Shown: positions 7,001-15,996 of the stretch, piece by piece
How the letters are laid out: every line of letters starts with the position of its first letter
Position numbering within the stretch: position 1 is the first letter of the stretch
NCBI GenBank assembly: GCA_041740935.1
Contig: JBGSLA010000048.1
Location: 1 to 15,996, forward strand
From: JBGSLA01 sp041740935
GTDB taxonomy: Bacteria; Desulfobacterota; Desulfobaccia; Desulfobaccales; 0-14-0-80-60-11
Reading direction: 5' to 3'
Length of the DNA stretch: 15,996 nt
Made by a program: the position numbers and the translations under genes
Notes under the pieces: generated by a model
What the model was told of the DNA's origin: nothing
What the model saw: the letters and a program-made list of their open reading frames with translations, nothing else
Database searches by the model: none

Positions 7001-8237
7001 GCAAAAAGACCAGGCCGACGAAATCACCATCATCACCCAGAGCTTCCGGCAAAAGCTGGCCGATCTGGTGGTGGGACAGACCCTGGCCGAAAACATCGAA
7101 GACGACAACCAGGGGACCGTCGTCCTGGAAAAGGGGCAGCAGGTGCCCCCGGAACTGGTGAAGCGCCATAACCTGGAGTTCTGGCGGCATGTGAGCTTCG
7201 GCGAAGCCGGGCTGGAAGACCAGGTGGACCGGCTGCTGGACAGCTACCAGGAGCAGCTGGAACTGGTGAACATGGTTTTCGAGGCCAAGCTCTTCCGCCT
7301 GCGCAAGGTGGACGAGCTCCCTCCCGGGGTCATCAAAAAGGTCAAGATCTTTGTGGCCATGAAGCGCAAGCTGGCCGTGGGCGACAAGATGGCCGGCCGC
7401 CACGGCAACAAAGGCGTGGTCTCCCGCATCATGCCCGAAGAGGACATGCCCTACTTCGAAGACGGCACGCCGGTGGACATCGTGCTCAACCCTCTGGGGG
7501 TGCCCTCCCGGATGAACGTGGGGCAGGTGATGGAAACCCACCTGGGCTGGGCCTCCTACGCCCTGGGGAAACAGGTCGGCGAGATGCTGGACCGCTTCTT
7601 CGACCTCGATAATGTCAAAGCCCGCCTCATCAGGTTTTTCAAGGATCCGGCCCTGGAGGCGGAAATCAAGGATATGTCCCTGGAGGAACTTCAGGATATC
7701 TGGAAAAAGCATTACCGTGACGGGGTCCACGTGGCCACGCCGGTGTTCGACGGCGCCACCGAGGAAGAGGTGCGGGCCTGTCTGGCCGAGGCGGGGCTCC
7801 CGGTGGGGGGCCGCAGCGTCCTGTTTGACGGCCGCAGCGGCGAGCGCTTCGACCGCAAGGTGACGGTGGGCATGATGTACATGATGAAGCTGCACCACCT
7901 GGTGGCGGACAAGATCCACGCCCGCTCCATCGGCCCCTATTCCCTGGTCACCCAGCAGCCTCTGGGCGGCAAGGCCCAGTTCGGCGGCCAGCGCCTGGGG
8001 GAAATGGAGGTCTGGGCCCTCGAAGCCTACGGCGCGGCCTACACCCTGCAGGAATTTCTGACGGTCAAATCCGACGACGTGGCCGGCCGCACCCGCATCT
8101 ACGAAAAAATCTTTAAGGGCGAATACGACCTCGAGGCCGGATTGCCCGAATCCTTCAACGTCCTGGTGCGGGAACTGAAAAGTCTGGCCCTGAACGTGGA
8201 TCTGGTCAAACGCGACAAAACCAGGGAGAAGGAATAG
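4089..8237 (+). CDS. rpoB: DNA-directed RNA polymerase subunit beta
   Basis: A 1382-residue catalytic subunit, slightly longer than the 1342 of E. coli. The start is ATG 4089 (M-A-K-L-F-S-P), 5 nt after AGGAG (4079-4083); the in-frame TTG at 4074 precedes this site. The rifampicin pocket lies at about 515-541, with D524, H534 and S539 in place of E. coli D516, H526 and S531, so wild-type sensitivity at these positions is expected. Within it T516 and T526 stand where E. coli has S508 and N518. The active-site stretch has N-F-E-D near 820-830, and lysines K1092 and K1100 correspond to E. coli K1065 and K1073. The C-terminal clamp/anchor motif G-G-K-A-Q-F-G-G-Q-R is intact. rplL ends 33 nt upstream. 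A hairpin begins right after the stop and rpoC is 323 nt away. Confidence 0.98.
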   Translation: MAKLFSPLTLYRQNFGKIERVVDISNLIEMQRDSYARFLQKEAPPEERHNYGLQGVFKSVFPIWDFSRTCCLQFVDYSLGEPKYDVDECLQRGMTFEVPMKIRVRLEVFEPESQGQIIRDIKQQEIYFGTLPLMTENGTFIINGTERVVVSQLHRSPGLFIDHDRAKIHSSGKIIYSARLIPLRGSWIDFEFDPKDILYVRIDRRRKFPATILLKALGYTTEQLLNEFYTTEKVYLEGERIKRKLLPEHLKDKTFAMDIVDPATGEILVRRMRRVTPTAIARLVKAGVETIPATMEEMVGKVAAHDILDPQTGEPLVRCNEKLTQVKIEELQERGIKELDILHIDNIHISGSLQKTLESDKTESMKDAILEIYRRLRPSNRPNEEVATSFFQNLFFNPEFYDLSPVGRFKLDLKLRPDHTMPLTRTTLIKEDILGAVKELITQKEKEGVVDDIDHLGNRRIRAVGELLENQFRVGLVRMERAIKERMAIQDLETLMPHDLINAKPVQAVIKEFFGTSQLSQFMDQTNPLSEITHKRRLSALGPGGLTRERAGFEVRDVHPTHYGRICPIETPEGPNIGLIVSLSTYARVNAFGFIETPYRVVEKRKVGNTLQPRVTREVQYLSALDEEDKVIGQANAKLDKDGRFLEELVEARQGGQYVMASPEKIDYLDVSPSQLVSVAASLIPFLEHDDANRALMGSNMQRQAVPLLTSSTPLIGTGMEGVVARDSGVTVAARRSGLVEDVDSTRVVIRATDGNGGGDSPVDIYKLTKFQRTNQNTCYNQRPIVRKGDLVHRGQIIADGPATEMGQLALGKNVMVAFMPWGGYNFEDSILVSERLVKDDVFTSIHIEEFEVMARDTKLGKEEITRDIPNVGEEALRDLDDSGIIRIGAEVRPGDILVGKITPKGETQLTPEEKLLRAIFGEKAGDVKDTSLRVPPGIEGVVIDARVFSRKGVEKDDRSRSIEDEAVAKLQKDQADEITIITQSFRQKLADLVVGQTLAENIEDDNQGTVVLEKGQQVPPELVKRHNLEFWRHVSFGEAGLEDQVDRLLDSYQEQLELVNMVFEAKLFRLRKVDELPPGVIKKVKIFVAMKRKLAVGDKMAGRHGNKGVVSRIMPEEDMPYFEDGTPVDIVLNPLGVPSRMNVGQVMETHLGWASYALGKQVGEMLDRFFDLDNVKARLIRFFKDPALEAEIKDMSLEELQDIWKKHYRDGVHVATPVFDGATEEEVRACLAEAGLPVGGRSVLFDGRSGERFDRKVTVGMMYMMKLHHLVADKIHARSIGPYSLVTQQPLGGKAQFGGQRLGEMEVWALEAYGAAYTLQEFLTVKSDDVAGRTRIYEKIFKGEYDLEAGLPESFNVLVRELKSLALNVDLVKRDKTREKE

Positions 8238-8238
8238 G

Positions 8239-8275
8239 GCTTTTGGCTATAAGCTATAAGCCATAAGCTAAAAGC
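8239..8275 (+). other. Hairpin directly after the rpoB stop codon
   Basis: GCTTTTGGC (8239-8247) pairs with GCTAAAAGC (8267-8275) over 9 bp with one G-T pair and a 19-nt loop made of heptad units. It begins 1 nt after the rpoB stop. No pure T run follows (TTAAAGCCTTTT), so it is not a standard intrinsic terminator. It could protect the rpoB 3' end or attenuate transcription into rpoC. Confidence 0.45.
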
Positions 8276-8286
8276 TTAAAGCCTTT
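8245..8286 (+). repeat. Heptad tandem array C (AGCTWWA-type) after rpoB
   Basis: Six consecutive 7-nt units: GGCTATA, AGCTATA, AGCCATA, AGCTAAA, AGCTTAA and AGCCTTT. Units vary mainly at positions 4-7, while AGC is kept. It is the upstream array of the rpoB-rpoC gap and overlaps the hairpin after rpoB. Confidence 0.75.
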
Positions 8287-8322
8287 TGTTAAAACTAATT
8301 GTGTGGGAACAAACATACATAA

Positions 8323-8455
8323 GAGGTTCTTGCAAAAATGCTTCAATCTGTCATTTTGAACGAAGTGTAAGGATCTCAACCTTATGAAAATACGAGATTC
8401 TTCGCTGCCCTCAGAATGACAACTGCCAATTATATTGGATTTTTATAAAAGGCTC
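8323..8455. repeat. 133-bp element with imperfect terminal inverted repeats, between rpoB and rpoC
   Basis: The left end GAGGTTCTTGCAAAAAT (8323-8339) matches the reverse complement of the right end (8439-8455) at 12 of 17 positions. The left end also resembles that of the 1535-1660 element: 12 of the first 15 bases agree. Both elements contain AGGATCT inside (1624-1630 and 8370-8376). It encodes no protein. A dispersed intergenic repeat or small non-autonomous element is the best reading, with ends partly decayed. Confidence 0.5.
8349..8421. repeat. 73-bp palindromic repeat (TGTCATT...AATGACA)
   Basis: The left arm (8349-8377) and the right arm (8394-8421) are inverted copies that agree at 22 of 28 aligned positions, with one extra T in the left arm and a 16-nt centre. 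The outer 7 bases TGTCATT/AATGACA and the inner ATCTC/GAGAT pair perfectly. In RNA it would fold into one long hairpin. From memory, palindromes with very similar arms (CATTCTGAGCGAAG-like) are scattered between genes in many unrelated bacterial genomes, so this is probably one copy of a widespread family. Confidence 0.65.
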
Positions 8456-8495
8456 ATAAGATAGCCCCAAAAGTTGACTTTTTAAGTCTTCAAAG

Positions 8496-8544
8496 AGCTT
8501 AAAGCCTAAAGCCTAAAGCTTAAAGCCTAAAGCCTACAGCTCTT
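8496..8544 (+). repeat. Heptad tandem array D (AGCYTAA), seven units, before rpoC
   Basis: Seven consecutive 7-nt units: AGCTTAA, AGCCTAA, AGCCTAA, AGCTTAA, AGCCTAA, AGCCTAC and AGCTCTT. This is the most regular array in the window. It is enclosed by a perfect 7-bp inverted pair, AAGAGCT (8493-8499) and AGCTCTT (8538-8544), and ends 2 nt before the rpoC ribosome binding site AGGA (8547-8550). Confidence 0.85.
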
Positions 8545-8560
8545 ATAGGAATATCCTTTT

Positions 8561-12802
<4,242 letters not shown>

Positions 12803-12808
12803 AAACCC

Positions 12809-12837
12809 TTGACAGAATGCGGAAATTAACTTATAAA
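12809..12837 (+). promoter_or_regulatory. Sigma-70-type promoter of the str operon
   Basis: A perfect -35 box TTGACA (12809-12814) is followed after exactly 17 bp by TATAAA (12832-12837), five of six matches to the -10 consensus. The stretch between and after is AT-rich, unlike the coding DNA on either side. Transcription should start near 12844, about 36 nt before rpsL, giving rpsL-rpsG-fusA-tuf expression independent of rpoBC read-through. Confidence 0.8.
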
Positions 12838-12851
12838 TAACAATTTTTAGT

Positions 12852-12870
12852 GGCCCTGTGAAAGGGGGCC
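12852..12870 (+). promoter_or_regulatory. Leader hairpin next to the rpsL ribosome binding site
   Basis: GGCCC (12852-12856) pairs with GGGCC (12866-12870) around a 9-nt loop. It abuts GGAG (12871-12874), the likely rpsL ribosome binding site, 5 nt before the ATG with the purine-rich GAAG in between. Translational control is possible but not shown. Confidence 0.35.
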
Positions 12871-12879
12871 GGAGAAGCT

Positions 12880-13251
12880 ATGCCGACCATCAACCAACTT
12901 ATCCGCAAGGGCAGGGAAAAGCAGAAAAAACGGACGGCCTCGCCGGCCCTGCAGAGCTGCCCCCAGAGGCGGGGGGTCTGCGTACGGGTGTACACCACCA
13001 CCCCCAAGAAGCCCAACTCGGCTCTCCGCAAGGTGGCCCGGGTGCGCCTGACCAACGGCATCGAAGTGACCACCTATATTCCCGGGGTGGGCCATAACCT
13101 CCAGGAGCACTCGGTGGTGCTCATCCGGGGGGGCCGGGTCAAGGACCTGCCGGGGGTGCGCTACCACGTGGTGCGGGGCACTCTCGATGCCTCCGGGGTC
13201 CAGGACCGACGCCGGGGACGTTCCAAATATGGGGCCAAGCGGCCCAAGTAA
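12880..13251 (+). CDS. rpsL: 30S ribosomal protein S12
   Basis: A 123-residue protein of the decoding centre, where it contacts mRNA-tRNA pairing and sets accuracy. The sequence starts M-P-T-I-N-Q-L-I-R-K and contains T-T-T-P-K-K-P-N-S (39-47) and G-G-R-V-K-D-L-P-G (84-92). K43 and K88, whose change gives streptomycin resistance in many bacteria, are both present (numbering includes Met), so the allele looks wild type. D89 is the residue that RimO methylthiolates in E. coli. GGAGAAG (12871-12877) provides the ribosome binding site. First gene of the str operon; rpsG follows after 21 nt. Confidence 0.98.
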   Translation: MPTINQLIRKGREKQKKRTASPALQSCPQRRGVCVRVYTTTPKKPNSALRKVARVRLTNGIEVTTYIPGVGHNLQEHSVVLIRGGRVKDLPGVRYHVVRGTLDASGVQDRRRGRSKYGAKRPK

Positions 13252-13272
13252 GTCAGAAAACGAGGATATGCC

Positions 13273-13743
13273 ATGCCCAGAAAAGGTGGAGTGGCCAAAC
13301 GGCCCATTATACCGGACCTGAAATACAGCGACCCTTTGGTGAGCCGCTTCATCAACGGTCTGATGCGCCGGGGCAAGAAGAGCGTGGCTCAGCGGGTTTT
13401 TTACAACGCCCTGGACATCATCGGCCAAAGGAGCAAAGAGGACCCGGTGAAGGTCTTCCACCAGGCCATGGACAATGTGAAGCCCTTAATCGAGGTCAAA
13501 TCCCGGCGGGTGGGCGGCGCCACCTATCAGGTGCCGGTGGAAGTCCGCCAGGACCGGCGGGTATCGCTCGCCATCCGCTGGATCATCGGCTTTGCCAAGG
13601 GCCGGGCCGAAAAGGCCATGGAAGTCAAGCTGGCCGGAGAACTCCTGGACGCGGCCCAGAGCCGGGGCGGCGCCATCAAAAAACGGGAAGACACCCATAA
13701 AATGGCCGAAGCCAACAAGGCCTTCGCCCACTATCGCTGGTAA
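13273..13743 (+). CDS. rpsG: 30S ribosomal protein S7
   Basis: A 156-residue primary binding protein that nucleates assembly of the 30S head on the 3' domain of 16S rRNA and lies near the E-site tRNA. It has the usual bacterial length, starting M-P-R-K-G-G-V-A-K-R and ending A-F-A-H-Y-R-W, with the conserved R-R-V-G-G-A-T-Y-Q-V-P-V-E-V loop. GAGGA (13262-13266) lies 6 nt before ATG 13273; a nearby ATG at 13268 is in another frame. In E. coli, S7 represses its operon through the rpsL-rpsG gap; here that gap is only 21 nt, so the same site cannot be present. fusA starts 6 nt after the stop. Confidence 0.98.
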   Translation: MPRKGGVAKRPIIPDLKYSDPLVSRFINGLMRRGKKSVAQRVFYNALDIIGQRSKEDPVKVFHQAMDNVKPLIEVKSRRVGGATYQVPVEVRQDRRVSLAIRWIIGFAKGRAEKAMEVKLAGELLDAAQSRGGAIKKREDTHKMAEANKAFAHYRW

Positions 13744-13749
13744 ATTATC

Positions 13750-15828
13750 GTGCCCAGAACCACGCCCCTCGCTCGCGTCCGTAATATCGGTTTTATGGCG
13801 CATATCGACGCCGGTAAAACCACTACCACGGAGCGCGTCCTGTTCTACACCGGGGTCACCCACCGGATGGGTGAGGTGCATGACGGCCAGGCCGTCATGG
13901 ACTGGATGGTGCAGGAGCAGGAGCGGGGCATTACCATCACCAGCGCCGCCACCACCTGTTTTTGGCAGGACCACCGCATCAATATCATCGACACGCCCGG
14001 GCACGTGGACTTCACCATCGAGGTGGAGCGCAGCCTCCGGGTTCTGGATGGAGTGGTGGCCCTGTTCGACGGGGTGGCCGGGGTCGAGCCCCAATCCGAA
14101 ACCGTCTGGCGCCAGGCCGACCGCTACGGCGTCCCCCGGCTGGCCTTTGTCAATAAAATGGACCGGGTGGGGGCGGATATCTTCCGCTGCCAGGACATGA
14201 TGCGGGAGCGCTTGAATGCCAACCCGGTTCTGGTGCAGATTCCCCTGGGCGCCGAAGACCGCTTTCAGGGGATCATTGATCTGATTGTCATGCAGGCCCT
14301 GGTCTATAAACCCAAGACCCAGGGTCTGGAGTTCGATATTGTGGAGATTCCGGCGGATCACCTGGAATTGGCCCAGGCCCAGCGGCTCAAGATGCTGGAG
14401 GCCCTGGCCGAGGTGGACGACGCCATCATGGAGCTCTACCTGGCGGATGAAGCGGTGCCCCCGGAGATGATCCGGCAGGCCCTGCGCCTGGGGGCCATCG
14501 GGCTCAAGCTCGTCCCCACCCTGTGCGGCTCGGCGTTCAAGAATAAAGGGGTGCAGCCCCTGCTTGACGCGGTGATCGACTTTCTCCCCTCTCCCGAGGA
14601 CAAGCCGCCGGTCAAGGGGGTGGGTCCCAAGGGGGAAATCGCCGAGCGGTCGGGGTCCGACGACGCCCCCCTGTCGGTGCTGGCCTTCAAACTCCTGACC
14701 GATCCGTATGTGGGCCATCTTACCTTTTTGCGGGTCTATTCCGGGGTCCTGCAATCCGGGTCCGCGGTGCTCAACGCCACCAAGGGCACCAAGGAGCGCA
14801 TCGGCCGGCTCCTCAAAATGCACGCCAACAAGCGGGAAGAAATCGCCGAAGCCTACGCCGGGGATATCATCGCCGCGGTGGGCCTGCGCCATACCACCAC
14901 GGGGGACACCCTCTGCGACGAGCGCCGGCCCATCACCCTGGAAAATTTGTGGATTCCCCAGCCGGTGATTGACATCGCCATCGAGCCCAAGACCAAGGCC
15001 GACCAGGACAAACTGGGCCTGGCCCTGTCCCGCATCTCCGCCGAAGATCCCTCTTTCCGGGTGCAGACGGATGCCGAGACCGGGGAGACCATCATCTCCG
15101 GCATGGGGGAGTTGCATCTGGAAATCATCGTGGACCGCCTGACCCGGGAGTTCAAGGTGGACGCCCGCCGGGGGCGGCCCCAGGTGTCCTACCGGGAAAC
15201 CATCACCGACCCCGCCCGGGCCGAAGGGCGCTTTGTGCGCCAGAGCGGCGGCCGGGGCCAGTACGGCCATGTCTGGCTGGAGGTGGAGCCCCTGACTGCC
15301 GGCGCCGGAGTGCTGTTCGAAAATAAAATTGTGGGCGGCGTGGTGCCCAAAGAATATATTTCGGCGGTGGAGCGGGGCATCCGGGAAGCCGCGGCCACCG
15401 GCACCATGGGCTACCCTGTGGTGGACATCCTGATACAACTGGTGGACGGCTCCTACCACGAAGTGGACTCCTCGGAGCGGGCCTTCCAGATCGCCGGCTC
15501 CATGGGCTTCAAAGAGGCGGCCCGCCGGGGCCGGCCGGTGCTCCTGGAACCGGTCATGAGCCTCGAGGTGGTGACCCCGGAAGAATTTGTGGGCGAAGTC
15601 ATGGGGGAGATCAACTCCCGGCGGGGCCGGATCACCGGCATGGACAGCCGGGGGACCATCCAGACCGTCCAGGCCCAGGCGCCCCTGGCCACCATGTTCG
15701 GCTACGCCACGGTGCTCAGAAGCGCCACCCAGGGACGGGCCACCTTTACCATGCAGTTTGATCATTATGAACCTGTGTCCGCCGCCCTGGCGGAAGAAAT
15801 ATTAGGCCGGCGACAGGCGCGCGCCTGA
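13750..15828 (+). CDS. fusA: Elongation factor G
   Basis: A 692-residue translocase GTPase, typical of canonical bacterial EF-G. Domain 1 has the P-loop A-H-I-D-A-G-K-T (17-24), switch I R-G-I-T-I-T-S-A (59-66), switch II D-T-P-G-H (81-85) and N-K-M-D (135-138). The later domains include G-M-G-E-L-H-L-E and the domain IV stretch S-G-G-R-G-Q-Y-G-H-V. The start is GTG 13750: the in-frame TAA at 13741 blocks any earlier start, and M-P-R-T-T-P-L-A-R matches the family N-terminus. No Shine-Dalgarno is visible upstream, and the rpsG stop is only 6 nt away, so translation is probably coupled to rpsG. tuf follows after 28 nt. Confidence 0.98.
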   Translation: MPRTTPLARVRNIGFMAHIDAGKTTTTERVLFYTGVTHRMGEVHDGQAVMDWMVQEQERGITITSAATTCFWQDHRINIIDTPGHVDFTIEVERSLRVLDGVVALFDGVAGVEPQSETVWRQADRYGVPRLAFVNKMDRVGADIFRCQDMMRERLNANPVLVQIPLGAEDRFQGIIDLIVMQALVYKPKTQGLEFDIVEIPADHLELAQAQRLKMLEALAEVDDAIMELYLADEAVPPEMIRQALRLGAIGLKLVPTLCGSAFKNKGVQPLLDAVIDFLPSPEDKPPVKGVGPKGEIAERSGSDDAPLSVLAFKLLTDPYVGHLTFLRVYSGVLQSGSAVLNATKGTKERIGRLLKMHANKREEIAEAYAGDIIAAVGLRHTTTGDTLCDERRPITLENLWIPQPVIDIAIEPKTKADQDKLGLALSRISAEDPSFRVQTDAETGETIISGMGELHLEIIVDRLTREFKVDARRGRPQVSYRETITDPARAEGRFVRQSGGRGQYGHVWLEVEPLTAGAGVLFENKIVGGVVPKEYISAVERGIREAAATGTMGYPVVDILIQLVDGSYHEVDSSERAFQIAGSMGFKEAARRGRPVLLEPVMSLEVVTPEEFVGEVMGEINSRRGRITGMDSRGTIQTVQAQAPLATMFGYATVLRSATQGRATFTMQFDHYEPVSAALAEEILGRRQARA

Positions 15829-15856
15829 CCCCGCACATCTTTGGGAGGAATGCTCC

Positions 15857-15996
15857 ATGGCCAAGAAGAAGTTTGAGCGCACCAAGCCGCATGTGAACGT
15901 GGGCACCATCGGTCACATAGACCATGGCAAGACCACCCTGACGGCGGCCATCACCAAGCATTTGGCCAAGAAGGGCATGGCCAGTTTCGTGCCCTT
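15857..15996 (+). CDS. tuf: Elongation factor Tu, N-terminal end (partial, runs off the window)
   Basis: The first 46 codons of a tuf gene. It starts M-A-K-K-K-F-E-R-T-K-P-H-V-N-V-G-T-I-G and has the P-loop G-H-I-D-H-G-K-T at 19-26, characteristic of EF-Tu. ATG 15857 follows GGAGG (15844-15848) at 8 nt; the ATG at 15850 is out of frame. It is the last visible gene of the str operon (rpsL-rpsG-fusA-tuf). The copy ending at position 141 is the second tuf, so about 15.7 kb and the rest of the supercluster separate two direct copies. Confidence 0.97.
   Translation, partial: MAKKKFERTKPHVNVGTIGHIDHGKTTLTAAITKHLAKKGMASFVP

Larger units (their letters stand above)
8238..8560 (+). other. Unusually long AT-rich rpoB-rpoC intergenic region
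   Basis: 323 nt with no gene, clearly AT-richer than the flanking coding DNA. In order it holds a hairpin at the rpoB stop (8239-8275), heptad array C (8245-8286), a unique AT-rich spacer, an element with inverted ends (8323-8455) carrying a 73-bp palindrome (8349-8421), a spacer with a small hairpin GACTT-TTT-AAGTC (8476-8488), heptad array D (8496-8544) and a weak rpoC ribosome binding site AGGA (8547-8550). TTGACT at 8474-8479 resembles a -35 box, but the only candidate -10 (CTTAAA, 8498-8503) matches the consensus poorly. In most bacteria rpoB and rpoC are nearly adjacent. Confidence 0.8.

Noticed and set aside
8474..8503. TTGACT...CTTAAA as an rpoC promoter
   Set aside because: The -35 match is good, but the -10 candidate matches only three of six bases and lies inside the heptad array, where such words recur.
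1461..8544. Heptad arrays as CRISPR
   Set aside because: Units are 7 nt with no spacers; CRISPR needs repeats of about 23-40 nt separated by unique spacers.

Overview
The window is the conserved transcription/translation supercluster of a high-GC Gram-negative bacterium, with every gene on the + strand. The order is the 3' end of a tuf gene, rpmG, tRNA-Trp(CCA), secE, nusG, rplK, rplA, rplJ, rplL, rpoB, rpoC, rpsL, rpsG, fusA and the 5' end of a second tuf gene. Gene order, a proteobacterial-type RpoC with a large insertion in its trigger loop, and the general look of RpoB (1382 aa) and L10 suggest a member of the former Deltaproteobacteria (Desulfobacterota; Desulfobacca- or Syntrophobacter-like). 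That placement comes from recognition, not from a tree, and I hold it at moderate confidence.

Layout. Positions 1-399 hold the end of EF-Tu, ribosomal protein L33 and tRNA-Trp, tightly packed. After a 197-nt gap come secE (preprotein translocase) and nusG (transcription elongation/termination). A 257-nt gap filled with repeats precedes rplK-rplA-rplJ-rplL (L11, L1, L10 and L7/L12, i.e. the L1 arm and the factor-recruiting stalk). rpoB follows only 33 nt after rplL. Unusually, rpoB and rpoC are separated by 323 nt of AT-rich, repeat-filled DNA. A textbook -35/-10 promoter begins 6 nt after the rpoC stop and should drive the str operon: rpsL, rpsG, fusA, tuf.

The genes work together as the core of gene expression: the two large RNA polymerase subunits and their elongation factor NusG; the stalk (L11, L10, L12) that recruits and activates the GTPases EF-G and EF-Tu, both encoded here; the decoding-centre protein S12 and head protein S7; and SecE for export. 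No laterally acquired system, defence locus or CRISPR array is present, and the coding genes look ordinary and intact.

The most interesting material lies between the genes. The two long repeat-filled gaps (nusG-rplK and rpoB-rpoC) have the same composite plan: a tandem array of 7-nt units phased on AGC-N4, then a 126- or 133-bp element whose ends form imperfect inverted repeats with related sequence, then a second heptad array that runs into the Shine-Dalgarno region of the next gene. The rpoB-rpoC copy also carries an internal 73-bp palindrome. Further points are an L10 with a long L12-binding helix and an Ala/Glu/Pro-rich tail, the absence of any room for an L10 leader before rplJ with a structured gap before rplL instead, a fusA start without a Shine-Dalgarno, and tuf genes at both ends.
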